Source: Flavobacteriales bacterium (GTDB taxonomy: Bacteria; Bacteroidota; Bacteroidia; Flavobacteriales_F; PHOS-HE28). From it: a DNA stretch of 64,000 nucleotides. The notes below the pieces were generated by a model that made no database searches, had not been told where the DNA came from, and worked only from the letters and a program-made list of their open reading frames with translations. How positions within the stretch are numbered: position 1 is the stretch's first letter; each line of letters starts with the position of its first letter. Where the stretch lies: contig JADJLR010000002.1 of NCBI GenBank assembly GCA_016710015.1, positions 620,001-684,000 of the forward strand, read 5' to 3'. Below are positions 32,566 through 41,993 of this stretch, one piece after another. The position numbers were made by a program, and so were the translations under genes.

Positions 32566-34170
32566 TTAGGGTTTGCAGAGCACCATCCCGTAGCCCAACG
32601 GATGTTCCTTCGCCGTGCGTTCGGACAAACGCCGCCCTGACCGGGTCCCAACGAACCAACCAGTGAGGCCCTGGACCATCTTCGCTAGGTCCTTTCCGCC
32701 GTGCGGTAGATCTCGTACAGTGCGTGATAGGACATCGCCGAGCACCTCCGGCGCTCCTCCAAGTTCGCGGAGTTCCACCACGGTGAAGCCGGCCTCCTTC
32801 GCCATGGCATCCAGCGCGTGACGTGTGAATCGATGGAAATCGAAGGGTTCTTCGTGCAGCCCCTTGTGGAAAGGGACATTCAAGATCACGTGGCCACTGC
32901 TGGCCAGTATCCGATGCATCTCCTGCATCAACCGTTCGGGGAAACGAAGGTGTTCCAATACGTCCGAAAGGATGATCGTGTCACACGACGCATCTTCCAA
33001 CTGCAACGGAGTTCCAAGGTCCTGTTCCACATCCAAATGCGGACTCTGATGCGCTGTATGGGCCCAATCCAAGCACGTCACTCGCGTTACCAGGTCCTTG
33101 TATGCCTCGAATAGTGGCACATGGCCACATCCCAGATCCACGAGACGGCCTCGTGCGTACTTCCCGAGCACAGCCTCGTAGAACGATGCGGTCAGATCCG
33201 CAGTCACACGGGAGGCAATGCCCAGTGCCTGCGGATCGCGCGAGCCACGCAAGCGTCCCTTCGTACGCACGAACTTCGTCGGCTTCCATTGATCCGCGTT
33301 CCGCATAAGCGCGAAGTAACGGTACTCCACCGGACCAGTTGCATTGGACGGCTGCGTACCACTCGCTAAAGGGAACCAACGATGAAGCCAACGCTCCTCG
33401 AACCGGATCGGGTACACGACCAAGAAAGCCAAGGCCATATCCGGAATGCCGAAGCTGATCGTGGCAAGGTGGAATGCAACGCCCAGCCACATCCAAATGC
33501 GGCGTGTCGGTGCGAACCAGACCGCGATCGGAAATGTGATCTGGAAGACGAGGATGGCGTAGGTGAGTATAGCAGTAACGACCGGGCAACCCGCCAAGAA
33601 TGCTGGGCCATAATCCGGATCAGTGGCCACGATACCCACGGAAAACCCGTGCGTCCACTGGTAGCCGCTCAATTTATGGATGGCCGTGACACCGTACGCC
33701 AGGATCAGTTGCAGGCGAATGATCCAGAAGGCAGTGGTGCGGAGTATGGACTTTCGTTCTTGTCGCACAGCATCGGATGGTAGCGTCCGCACTAAGAAGA
33801 TAGCCCAGAACAACACATTCGCCATAAGCTGGTGCCCGCCACTTGCAGAGAGCCATGCTTGGTTCATCAAACTCACGTAGAGGGACCACACCAATGTGGC
33901 CGCCCACCACTTCAATGGACGAAAGCAGCCATACAGCGCCAACACGAGAAGAAGTGCTGCCACAGGCACAGCGAGATCGCTCGGCAGCCAGGTCCCAAAG
34001 GCATGGGTGATATACATGAATGGTCCTGGTGGTCCGGACAAGAACGGCGACAGCGGATCGACCCACAATTCCCGCCAGACAGGCAATGCACTGACCAAAT
34101 AAAAGACGAGCCATGCATGGATGCTGCGCAAGAACCAACGGATGCTGAGCGCATGTGTCTCTCTGGTCAT
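32566..34170 (-). CDS. HTTM-like membrane domain fused to a class I methyltransferase
   Basis: 534 residues in one frame. Residues 1-275 hold about seven to eight hydrophobic helices in the style of HTTM/vitamin-K-dependent-carboxylase-related proteins. Residues about 285-534 start MRNADQWKPTKFV and hold a SAM methyltransferase (RLVDLGCGHVPLFEAY, DTIILSDVLEHLRFPE). The two halves are usually separate proteins. The junction was checked in the other two frames; no stop-start overlap appears, so the fusion may be real. The start overlaps the previous gene's stop by 4 nt. Confidence 0.75.
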   Translation of the reverse strand: MTRETHALSIRWFLRSIHAWLVFYLVSALPVWRELWVDPLSPFLSGPPGPFMYITHAFGTWLPSDLAVPVAALLLVLALYGCFRPLKWWAATLVWSLYVSLMNQAWLSASGGHQLMANVLFWAIFLVRTLPSDAVRQERKSILRTTAFWIIRLQLILAYGVTAIHKLSGYQWTHGFSVGIVATDPDYGPAFLAGCPVVTAILTYAILVFQITFPIAVWFAPTRRIWMWLGVAFHLATISFGIPDMALAFLVVYPIRFEERWLHRWFPLASGTQPSNATGPVEYRYFALMRNADQWKPTKFVRTKGRLRGSRDPQALGIASRVTADLTASFYEAVLGKYARGRLVDLGCGHVPLFEAYKDLVTRVTCLDWAHTAHQSPHLDVEQDLGTPLQLEDASCDTIILSDVLEHLRFPERLMQEMHRILASSGHVILNVPFHKGLHEEPFDFHRFTRHALDAMAKEAGFTVVELRELGGAPEVLGDVLSRTVRDLPHGGKDLAKMVQGLTGWFVGTRSGRRLSERTAKEHPLGYGMVLCKP

Positions 34171-34640
34171 GGCAGCACCAATTCGATGATCTCCAAGGAA
34201 CGCCCCTCCGGATGGGCGGGATCCACTACGCAGCGAGATACTGAACGAAAGCGGACGGTGGAGGGATGTTCCAGATCCCGGGTCAGCCTTCGTAGCGCTT
34301 GGGCCAGCACCGGCATCACCACAGTATCCCCGTGCTGGTTCCTGTCGTGGATGTGATCCGCCAACGGACGTGCCATGCGCCGCACGAGGTAGTGCTCCTG
34401 CGGCGAAATGATCGGCTGCCAGATGCCATCCGACAAGCCCACTTCAATGCTGCATGCACACAGGGGCGGATCAGGAGCGAACAAGTTCCATTGTTGGTGG
34501 AACAGCGGTCGCACATAGCGCTGCGCCACACCTTGCAATCGCGTAGGCACCCAACTTTGCGGCAACGTATATGCCAACAACAGCAACGCGTGCGTAGCTA
34601 CCAACGCGACCACGATGAGGCGGTTCCGGCTTATCGGCAT
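34167..34640 (-). CDS. Membrane-anchored partner of the HTTM protein (DUF5819-like)
   Basis: 157 residues from ATG 34640 (MPISRNRLIVV). One N-terminal hydrophobic helix (about 8-27) is followed by a soluble domain with RPLFHQQWNLFAPDPPLCACSIEV; the WNLFAP-type motif is typical of proteins encoded next to HTTM genes. It overlaps the HTTM gene by 4 nt, so the two likely form a complex. The reaction is not known. Confidence 0.7.
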   Translation of the reverse strand: MPISRNRLIVVALVATHALLLLAYTLPQSWVPTRLQGVAQRYVRPLFHQQWNLFAPDPPLCACSIEVGLSDGIWQPIISPQEHYLVRRMARPLADHIHDRNQHGDTVVMPVLAQALRRLTRDLEHPSTVRFRSVSRCVVDPAHPEGRSLEIIELVLP

Positions 34641-34740
34641 GGGGTGTGAAGATGGCGAAGCCGTCCCATCTGGTCGCGGATCAAGCACCTTCCTTTCGAG
34701 ATGGCGACCTTTGCGCCCTTCTACCGAACGCTCCCCAGAC

Positions 34741-36021
34741 ATGACCATTCCCGCCAACTCCCCCACCCTTCGATCTTGGATCCCGGTTGCCAAGGACAGC
34801 GACTTCCCCATCCAGAACATTCCGTTCGGCATCGCTTCATGGAACGGCGAAGCACCAGTCCCGGCTACGCGTATCGGCGATACGGTGATCGACCTGAGCA
34901 TCCTTGCCGACATGGGCCTGCTGGATGGCTTGGGACATTCGCGCGAAGCCTTTCTGGCACCGAACCTGAACGCCTTGATGGCCGGCGGAAAGCAAGGTAT
35001 ACGTGCGCTGCGCCAACGTTTGAGCGAACTTTTGCAAGAGGGCAATGCCACCGTGCGCGATGACAACGCCACCCGCGAAGATGCCCTGCTACCCTTGGAC
35101 CAAGTGACCATGCACCTGCCCGTTGAAGTGGGCGACTACACCGATTTCTACAGCAGCCGCGAACATGCCACCAACGTGGGCTCCTTGTTCCGCGACCCAG
35201 CGAATGCGCTCTTTCCCAACTGGCTGCATCTGCCGGTAGGCTACCACGGTCGGGCCAGCAGCTTGATCGCCAGTGGCACACCGATCCATCGGCCCATGGG
35301 ACAAACGCGCCCGGACCCACAGGCACCGCCGATCTTCGGACCCACGAAGCAACTGGATCTAGAGTTGGAGATGGGATTCTTCACCTTCGATGGCAAACCA
35401 CTGGGGCAGCGCATCAGCACCGCAGAAGCAGATGAACACATCTTCGGATTGGTGCTTTTCAACGATTGGAGTGCGCGCGATATCCAGAGTTGGGAATACG
35501 TTCCGCTCGGTCCTTTCCTAGCCAAGAACTTCGCCTCTTCCATGTCCGCATGGGTGGTGACCTTGGACGCCTTGGAGCCGTTCCGCATTCCTGGTCCAGT
35601 TCAGGATCCGGCCGTTCTTCCCTACCTCAAGGCCGATGACGGTGCCTTCGATATCGCCTTGGAAGCCGCACTAGCACCCGAAGGCGGTGAAGCCACCACC
35701 ATTTGCCGCACCAACTTCAAACACCTGTATTGGAGCATGGCCCAGCAACTGGCGCACCATACGGTGAATGGTTGCAACATCCGTCGCGGCGACCTGATGG
35801 CCAGCGGAACGATCAGTGGATCCACTCCGGACAGCTTCGGATCCATGTTGGAGTTGACCTGGCGTGGAACGAAACCTTTGACGCTTGCGAACGGCGAAGA
35901 ACGCAAGTTCATTGCAGATGGCGACACGCTGATCCTGCGTGGACATGCACAGAAGGATGGCTTACGCATCGGTTTCGGAACGTTGAGCACCAAGGTATTG
36001 CCGGTCGTTCCATTCGTGTAG
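34741..36021 (+). CDS. fahA: Fumarylacetoacetase
   Basis: 426 residues from ATG 34741 (MTIPANSPTLRSW). It carries out the last step of tyrosine breakdown, splitting fumarylacetoacetate into fumarate and acetoacetate. Residues around 130 read DYTDFYSSREHATNVG, the metal- and substrate-binding segment of this family; FLAKNFASSMSAWVV and TICRTNFKHLYWSMAQQLAHH are also family-typical. The divergent neighbour starts 100 nt away. A GACCTTTG box about 30 nt upstream may be its -7 element. Confidence 0.95.
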   Translation: MTIPANSPTLRSWIPVAKDSDFPIQNIPFGIASWNGEAPVPATRIGDTVIDLSILADMGLLDGLGHSREAFLAPNLNALMAGGKQGIRALRQRLSELLQEGNATVRDDNATREDALLPLDQVTMHLPVEVGDYTDFYSSREHATNVGSLFRDPANALFPNWLHLPVGYHGRASSLIASGTPIHRPMGQTRPDPQAPPIFGPTKQLDLELEMGFFTFDGKPLGQRISTAEADEHIFGLVLFNDWSARDIQSWEYVPLGPFLAKNFASSMSAWVVTLDALEPFRIPGPVQDPAVLPYLKADDGAFDIALEAALAPEGGEATTICRTNFKHLYWSMAQQLAHHTVNGCNIRRGDLMASGTISGSTPDSFGSMLELTWRGTKPLTLANGEERKFIADGDTLILRGHAQKDGLRIGFGTLSTKVLPVVPFV

Positions 36022-36054
36022 ACCAAGCTTCTGGACGCTGTAACTTTCGGCGGA

Positions 36055-38301
36055 ATGAGCACCACGCAGGCCCCGCATGGCAAAGTCCCCGCACCCAAAG
36101 TGGTGTATGATCTGGAAAAGGAAAAGGCTGAGATCCTCTTGCGCTACAGGGGATTGCTGCGGTCCATCAAGGGCAGTCGCACGCCGGAGGACAGTCGACT
36201 GATCCGCAAGGCGTTCAACATCGCCGTTGAAGCGCACAAGGACCAACGGCGCAAAAGTGGTGAGCCATACATCTATCATCCGATCGCCGTGGCGCGCATC
36301 TGTGCCGAAGAGATCGGCCTGGGTACCACGGGCGTGGTGGCTGCGCTGCTGCACGATACCGTAGAGGACACCGATCTCACCTTGGACGATATCAAGGACC
36401 TTTTCGGGCCAACCGTCGCCACCATCATTGATGGGTTGACGAAGATCAGTGGCATGCAATTCCAAACGGATAGCGTGCAAGCGGAGAACTTCCGCAAGGT
36501 GCTGCTGACCTTGGCGCAGGATGTCCGCGTGATCCTGATCAAACTGGCGGATCGCTTGCACAACATGCGCACACTGGACAGCATGGCGCACGATAAGCAG
36601 TTGAAGATCGCCAGCGAAACGCTCTTCCTGTACGCGCCCCTGGCACATCGTCTGGGTCTGTACAACATCAAGAGCGAATTGGAAGACCACGCGCTGCGCT
36701 TCAAGGAACCTTCCATCTATGCGGACATCAGCCACCGCTTGAAGAAAGGGGAGGCCGTGCGCAAGCGCTTCATCAGCCGTTTCAACCTGCCCATTCGGGA
36801 GGCCATGGACAAGGAAGGTTTCCGGTACGAGATCAAGGGGCGACCGAAGAGCGTACACAGCATCTACAACAAGATGCGGAAGAAGAACGTGACCTTCGAT
36901 GAGGTCTATGACGTGTTCGCCATCCGCATCATCGTGGATACACTCCCGGAATTGGAAAAGGCGGATTGTTGGAAGGTCTATAGCATCGTGACCGATTACT
37001 ATCAACCCAATCCGGACCGGCTGCGCGATTGGATCAGCCTGCCCAAAGCGAACGGGTACGAGAGCCTCCACACCACAGTGATGAGTCCCGGTGGACGTTG
37101 GGTGGAAGTGCAGATCCGTAGCAGACGCATGGACGAGATCGCTGAAATGGGCCTGGCCGCGCACTACCGCTACAAGACGAATGAGGAATCCACGAATTCG
37201 CTGGACAATTGGTTGAACCGGATCCGCGAGGTGTTGGAGGATCCGGGCAGCAATGCATTGGATTTCGTCCGCGACTTCAAGTTGAACCTGTTCAGCGACG
37301 AGATCGTGGCTTTCACCCCGAACGGTGAAATGCGCAACCTGCCCGCCGGTGCCACAGCGCTGGACTTCGCCTTCGAGATCCACTCCCAGATCGGCAAACA
37401 ATGCATCGGTGCCAAGGTGAACCACAAGCTGGTCCCTCTGAGCCAACCCTTGCGCAACGGTGATCAGATCGAGATCATCACCAGCAAGAAACAACAGCCC
37501 AAGCCCGAATGGCTCACCTTCGTGGTGACGGCCAAAGCCAAGCACAAGATCAAACAAGCGCTCCGCGACCAAAAGCGGAAACTGGCCGTGGTGGGTCGTG
37601 AAGCCGTGCAGCGGCAATTGCGCACTTGGGGGGCGAAAGTGGATACCGGGAACGTGACCACACTGATGGAGTATTTCCGAAGCGCGACCTCCATGGACCT
37701 GTACTACCAGGTAGCCCGCGGCAAACACGTGTTGGAGGGCCTGCCGGGCATGCAGGTGAAGAACGGTCGGTTGGTGTTGCCAAAGACCAAGGTGCCCGAG
37801 GAGGAACAGACCTTGGAAGAAGTAGTGGCCAACATCCGCGGTGACAAGAATACCGCCCTCATGCTGGGTGATGACCTACAGAAGATCGATTATGAACTCT
37901 CCCCATGCTGCAATCCGATCGCCGGGGACGATGTCTTTGGTTTCATCAGCCCGGAAGAAGGCATCAAGATCCACCGAGTGAACTGCCCCAATGCCGTGCA
38001 GCTGATGAGCAACTTCGCCTACCGCATCGTGAAAGCGCGCTGGAAGGGGAAGGATACCGTAGAGTTCCTTGCAGGTATCCGGTTCAGCGGCATCGACGAT
38101 GTGGGCTTGGTGAACAAGATCACCACCATCATCAGCCATGAACACAACGTGAACATGCGGGCCATCAGTTTCGAAAGCAACGACGGGATCTTCGCCGGAA
38201 AAGTGATGGCCTATGTCCATGATACCGACCACCTCAATTCGCTCATGGACAAGCTGAAACGGGTGCGCGGAGTGCGCAGTGTTGAACGGGTCGATAGATA
38301 G
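36055..38301 (+). CDS. Bifunctional (p)ppGpp synthetase/hydrolase (RelA/SpoT family)
   Basis: 748 residues, full length for the family. The HD hydrolase domain has YIYHPIAVARICAEEIG and AALLHDTVEDT; the synthetase domain has FRYEIKGRPKSVHSIYNKM; TGS and a C-terminal ACT domain (FSGIDDVGLVNKITTII) follow. Because the HD motif is intact, it probably both makes and degrades the stringent-response alarmone. A TAACTTTC box ends only 6 nt before the ATG, so the transcript may be almost leaderless. Confidence 0.96.
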   Translation: MSTTQAPHGKVPAPKVVYDLEKEKAEILLRYRGLLRSIKGSRTPEDSRLIRKAFNIAVEAHKDQRRKSGEPYIYHPIAVARICAEEIGLGTTGVVAALLHDTVEDTDLTLDDIKDLFGPTVATIIDGLTKISGMQFQTDSVQAENFRKVLLTLAQDVRVILIKLADRLHNMRTLDSMAHDKQLKIASETLFLYAPLAHRLGLYNIKSELEDHALRFKEPSIYADISHRLKKGEAVRKRFISRFNLPIREAMDKEGFRYEIKGRPKSVHSIYNKMRKKNVTFDEVYDVFAIRIIVDTLPELEKADCWKVYSIVTDYYQPNPDRLRDWISLPKANGYESLHTTVMSPGGRWVEVQIRSRRMDEIAEMGLAAHYRYKTNEESTNSLDNWLNRIREVLEDPGSNALDFVRDFKLNLFSDEIVAFTPNGEMRNLPAGATALDFAFEIHSQIGKQCIGAKVNHKLVPLSQPLRNGDQIEIITSKKQQPKPEWLTFVVTAKAKHKIKQALRDQKRKLAVVGREAVQRQLRTWGAKVDTGNVTTLMEYFRSATSMDLYYQVARGKHVLEGLPGMQVKNGRLVLPKTKVPEEEQTLEEVVANIRGDKNTALMLGDDLQKIDYELSPCCNPIAGDDVFGFISPEEGIKIHRVNCPNAVQLMSNFAYRIVKARWKGKDTVEFLAGIRFSGIDDVGLVNKITTIISHEHNVNMRAISFESNDGIFAGKVMAYVHDTDHLNSLMDKLKRVRGVRSVERVDR

Positions 38302-38442
38302 GTCACGATGCAATGGAACTCAACGGTGGTCCGCGTTCGTGCATGACCCCACGAACCCATTCGTACTGTCCTGTTGATCGGTGTTTGAGCGCCTCGGTAC
38401 ACTTGGGTCCACCACTTGTCGCTGTCCATTACCTTTGGCCAC

Positions 38443-38904
38443 ATGGTGGTGGCCGAACAACAAGCCAATGTCCAGCGCATCTTCAGCGAGTACCTCGAAT
38501 CCAACGGGCACCGCAAGACGCCGGAACGCTTCTCCATCCTCACCGAGGTCTATGCTCACGAGGGGCATTTCGACATCGAGCGGCTCTATGGCCGCATGAA
38601 ACAGAAGAAGTACCGCGTGAGCAGGGCCACTTTGTACAATACCATGGGACTCCTGCTGGATTGCGACCTCGTGCGGCGGCATCGCTTCAACGGCTCCCAA
38701 GCCCAATTCGAGAAATCACACGCCTACCGCCAACACGACCACTTGATCTGCACAGAGTGTGGCGCTGTCCAAGAGTTCTGCGACCCCCGGATCCAAACGA
38801 TCCGCAATACCGCTTCGGAGGTGATGGGCTTCGAAGTGCGGTACCACACCTTACAGATCCACGGAACGTGTAGTTCCTGCCAAGCCAAAAGAAAACGATC
38901 ATGA
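38443..38904 (+). CDS. Fur family transcriptional regulator
   Basis: 153 residues from ATG 38443 (MVVAEQQANVQRIF); an earlier ATG at 38416 is possible. The winged-helix part has GHRKTPERFSILTEVY and RVSRATLYNTMGLL; the C-terminal part keeps both CxxC zinc pairs (CTEC and CSSC) and the His-rich AYRQHDHLIC. Which metal or stress it senses is not visible. It overlaps the STAS gene after it by 4 nt. Confidence 0.93.
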   Translation: MVVAEQQANVQRIFSEYLESNGHRKTPERFSILTEVYAHEGHFDIERLYGRMKQKKYRVSRATLYNTMGLLLDCDLVRRHRFNGSQAQFEKSHAYRQHDHLICTECGAVQEFCDPRIQTIRNTASEVMGFEVRYHTLQIHGTCSSCQAKRKRS

Positions 38905-39266
38905 CAGTGACCGATCGCCCCATGTTCGACCTCTCGGTTTCCGAGGAAAAGAACTGCAAGATCTTCCATCTCAAAGGCCGACTCATGGACCAACAGCAGG
39001 CGGACCATCTGATGAAGGCACTGGATGACGAACTATCCAGTGGAAATCATACGATCATTCTGGACCTCGGCGATCTGCAATACATGAATAGTACAGGTCT
39101 CAACATCCTGATCAACGTGCTGACACGTACGCGCAACGCAGGGGGGGAGACCTTGATCGCGGCCGTCTCACACAGCGTCCGTCAACTCTTCGTGGTCACC
39201 AAACTGGATACGGTCTTTACCATTGCCGGTACGGTCGATGAGGCTGTAGCCAAGCTCAACGCTTGA
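38901..39266 (+). CDS. STAS-domain protein (anti-sigma factor antagonist type)
   Basis: 121 residues forming one STAS domain. The SpoIIAA-like phosphorylation motif LQYMNSTGLNILI (Ser in MNSTGL near residue 57) is intact. Such proteins bind anti-sigma factors or kinases and switch with Ser phosphorylation. No kinase or sigma factor is in the window. It is coupled to the Fur-family gene and sits 3 nt before purA. Confidence 0.88.
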   Translation: MTVTDRPMFDLSVSEEKNCKIFHLKGRLMDQQQADHLMKALDDELSSGNHTIILDLGDLQYMNSTGLNILINVLTRTRNAGGETLIAAVSHSVRQLFVVTKLDTVFTIAGTVDEAVAKLNA

Positions 39267-39269
39267 TCC

Positions 39270-40544
39270 ATGGCCGCTAGGATGGATGTCCTCCTCGGTG
39301 CGCAATGGGGCGACGAAGGAAAGGGTAAAGTGGTGGATGTGATCGCGCCGGATTACGAGGTGATCGCACGATTCCAGGGTGGGCCGAATGCCGGACACAC
39401 CCTGCTCTTCGAAGGGCAAAAGCATGTGCTGCACACCATCCCCAGCGGCGTGTTCCGTACAGGTACGGTGAATTTGGTGGGGAACGGCGTGGTGATCGAC
39501 CCGATCATCTTCTTGAAGGAAGTGAACGCTTTGATGGCCATCGGCGTGGATGTGCGCGAAAGCCTGCTGGTATCGCGGCGGGCGCACCTGATCCTGCCGA
39601 CCCACCGCGCACTCGATGCCGCGAGTGAAGCCGAGAAAGGCTCCTCCAAGATCAGCAGTACCTTGAAGGGTATCGGTCCCACGTACATGGATAAGACCGG
39701 CCGAAACGGTTTGCGGGTCGGCGATCTGGAACTGCCCGACTTCAAGGGCCGTTTCCGCAGCTTGGTAAACAAACATGAGCGTCTGCTGGCCATGTATGAT
39801 CGCCCCGGTGCACCAAAGGAGGCGGAAGAAGAATGGCTGGCCGCTGTGCAGACCTTGCGCAGCATGAAGCTCGTGGATTCCGAACATTATTTGGACCAAG
39901 CCCTGCGCAGCGGCAAACGCGTGTTGGCCGAAGGTGCGCAAGGCACTTTGTTGGACATCGATTTTGGGACCTATCCCTTTGTTACAAGCAGTAACACGAT
40001 CTCTGCTGGAGCATGCACAGGCCTTGGCGTTGCCCCCAACCGGATCGAGAAAGTGGTAGGCATCTTCAAAGCCTATTGCACCCGAGTAGGCAGTGGCCCC
40101 TTCCCCACCGAATTGGAAGATGCCGACGGCGAACAGATCCGGAAAGTGGGCCAAGAATTCGGAAGCACCACCGGTCGCCCTCGGCGCTGTGGCTGGTTGG
40201 ATCTGCCCGCCCTGCATTACGCGGTGATGATCAACGGGATCACCGAATTGGCCATGATGAAATCCGATGTGCTCAGCGGTATGGAGCGCATCAAGGTTTG
40301 CACCGGTTACACCGTGAATGGCACAGCTACCGACCGGATGCCGTACGACATCACGGGGCGCATCGAACCGATCCTGGAAAAGGTGGACGGATGGGGCGAG
40401 TTGCACACGAACGAAGCCTTACCAGATGGTCTGGAACGATACATCGCGCTGATCGAGCGTTATGTCGGTGTACCCATCACCCTCGTTTCCCTTGGCCCGG
40501 ATCGCGCCCAAACCGTGCTTCGGCAAGGCACCTTGGTCCACTGA
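39270..40544 (+). CDS. purA: Adenylosuccinate synthase
   Basis: 424 residues. It joins IMP and aspartate with GTP in AMP synthesis. The GTP-binding start GAQWGDEGKGKVVD, QGGPNAGHT, and the later ITELAMMKSDVLSGMERIKVCTGY are the family signature segments. An alternative start is Met5 (39282). It lies between the STAS gene (3 nt before) and the rRNA methyltransferase gene (6 nt after), so the group is one operon. Confidence 0.97.
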   Translation: MAARMDVLLGAQWGDEGKGKVVDVIAPDYEVIARFQGGPNAGHTLLFEGQKHVLHTIPSGVFRTGTVNLVGNGVVIDPIIFLKEVNALMAIGVDVRESLLVSRRAHLILPTHRALDAASEAEKGSSKISSTLKGIGPTYMDKTGRNGLRVGDLELPDFKGRFRSLVNKHERLLAMYDRPGAPKEAEEEWLAAVQTLRSMKLVDSEHYLDQALRSGKRVLAEGAQGTLLDIDFGTYPFVTSSNTISAGACTGLGVAPNRIEKVVGIFKAYCTRVGSGPFPTELEDADGEQIRKVGQEFGSTTGRPRRCGWLDLPALHYAVMINGITELAMMKSDVLSGMERIKVCTGYTVNGTATDRMPYDITGRIEPILEKVDGWGELHTNEALPDGLERYIALIERYVGVPITLVSLGPDRAQTVLRQGTLVH

Positions 40545-40550
40545 TCGATC

Positions 40551-41957
40551 ATGGGTCGTCCGGCACCGAGCCGATCGAGAAGCCAACCCTTGCGCACACT
40601 CGTAGAGCGACTGGAGCAGCAGTTGGGCGATGAGGTCACAGGTCTCGAAGACGCTCTGCATGCTGAGCCTCCAGTCACTGTCCGCATCAACCCGGCCAAG
40701 TGGAAAGGCCCGGACCGGCCCGTAGTACCGTGGTGTGCTTCCGGACGATACCTCGCCGATCGGCCCTCCTTCACCTTCGACCCACTTTTCCACGCCGGGG
40801 CCTACTACGTACAGGAAGCGTCGAGCATGCTGCTGGAGCAAGCAGTGAAGGCCACCGGACTTCAAGACGCTCCCATCGTTGCGTTGGACCTTTGTGCTGC
40901 GCCCGGTGGCAAAACCACCCACCTTCGGAGCCTGTTGCATCCGGAAGCACTGGTGGTGGCCAATGAGATCGATCGAAAGCGCCAACCGACCCTCATGGAG
41001 AATTGTTGGAAATGGGGTGCGCCGAACACCGTCATTTCCGGGAGCGCTCCAGTGGCCCTCCGGAACACCCCCGAATGCTTCGACCTGATCCTCGTGGATG
41101 CACCGTGCTCCGGTGAAGGGATGTTCCGCAAGGATGCTTATGCAAGGGAACAATGGTCGCCCGAGTTGGTGGATGCATGCGCCCGTACGCAAAGCAGTAT
41201 CCTGGATCACGCTTGGTCCGCATTGAGACCGGGTGGATGGCTGATCTACAGCACCTGTACTTGGGAGTTGCAAGAGAACGAACAGCAATTGGACCGGTTG
41301 ACCAAGCAGGGCGCACAAGCCTATCCGTTACAGTTGGACCCCGCTTGGGGCATCGTCCAAGGTGAGCACCTTGGTATTCTGGGCGCACGGTGCTATCCGC
41401 ATCGGTTGCGTGGGGAAGGTCTGTTCTGCGCGGTCCTACGCAAACCGGGAGCCTACGTTGAACCTTCCGAGTTGCGTATTGCGGAGCCACAACAGGATCT
41501 GGCGGATGAGCAGCGTTATTTGTTGACCCCTGAAACCTGGCACACGCTCGAACGGGGAGAGATCCGCTACGCGATCCGACCCGGCCATGCGCGGACCATT
41601 GACACGTTGGAACGTGCACTTCAGGTGTTCGCCCCAGGCATACCATTGGTGGAACGAAAGGCCGGCCGATGGCGCCCGCACCCAGCCCTCGCTTTGAGCA
41701 CAGCGTTGGATAAGGACCGATGCACTACCATGCCCTTGGACCGCGAGCAAGCGATCGCCTACTTGAAAGGTGCAACGCTCCCAGCACAGAACGCTTCGGG
41801 GACGGCACTGGCCACCTATGCGGACATGGGCTTGGGCTGGTTGCACGGCGCTGGGAACCGGTGGAACAACCGATGGCCAACACCTTGGCGCATTCGAGCC
41901 CACAAGCCCATGGCACCACCCGTATCTTGGGCCGATGCTGGCAGTGACCCAGCATAG
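40551..41957 (+). CDS. RsmF/NOL1-NOP2-Sun family rRNA cytosine-C5 methyltransferase
   Basis: 468 residues. SAM binding is at ALDLCAAPGGKTTHLRSLL, and the two reactive cysteines of m5C enzymes are in DAPCSGEGMFRKD and IYSTCTWE. The C-terminal third, with AIAYLKGATL and YADMGLGWLHGAGNRWNN, matches the RNA-binding tail of RsmF-like proteins. It should methylate a cytosine of 16S rRNA. Confidence 0.93.
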   Translation: MGRPAPSRSRSQPLRTLVERLEQQLGDEVTGLEDALHAEPPVTVRINPAKWKGPDRPVVPWCASGRYLADRPSFTFDPLFHAGAYYVQEASSMLLEQAVKATGLQDAPIVALDLCAAPGGKTTHLRSLLHPEALVVANEIDRKRQPTLMENCWKWGAPNTVISGSAPVALRNTPECFDLILVDAPCSGEGMFRKDAYAREQWSPELVDACARTQSSILDHAWSALRPGGWLIYSTCTWELQENEQQLDRLTKQGAQAYPLQLDPAWGIVQGEHLGILGARCYPHRLRGEGLFCAVLRKPGAYVEPSELRIAEPQQDLADEQRYLLTPETWHTLERGEIRYAIRPGHARTIDTLERALQVFAPGIPLVERKAGRWRPHPALALSTALDKDRCTTMPLDREQAIAYLKGATLPAQNASGTALATYADMGLGWLHGAGNRWNNRWPTPWRIRAHKPMAPPVSWADAGSDPA

Positions 41958-41993
41958 GTCCTTGCGGTCTTCTCCCACATATCGACCTGTGCC

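Noticed and set aside
35962..37728. 588-codon minus-strand frame opposite relA/spoT
   Set aside because: The plus strand has a clear full-length RelA/SpoT with all motifs; the antisense frame is a composition effect of the high-GC codons.
39168..40406. 412-codon minus-strand frame opposite purA
   Set aside because: purA is certain on the plus strand; the antisense product is His/Gln-rich shadow sequence.
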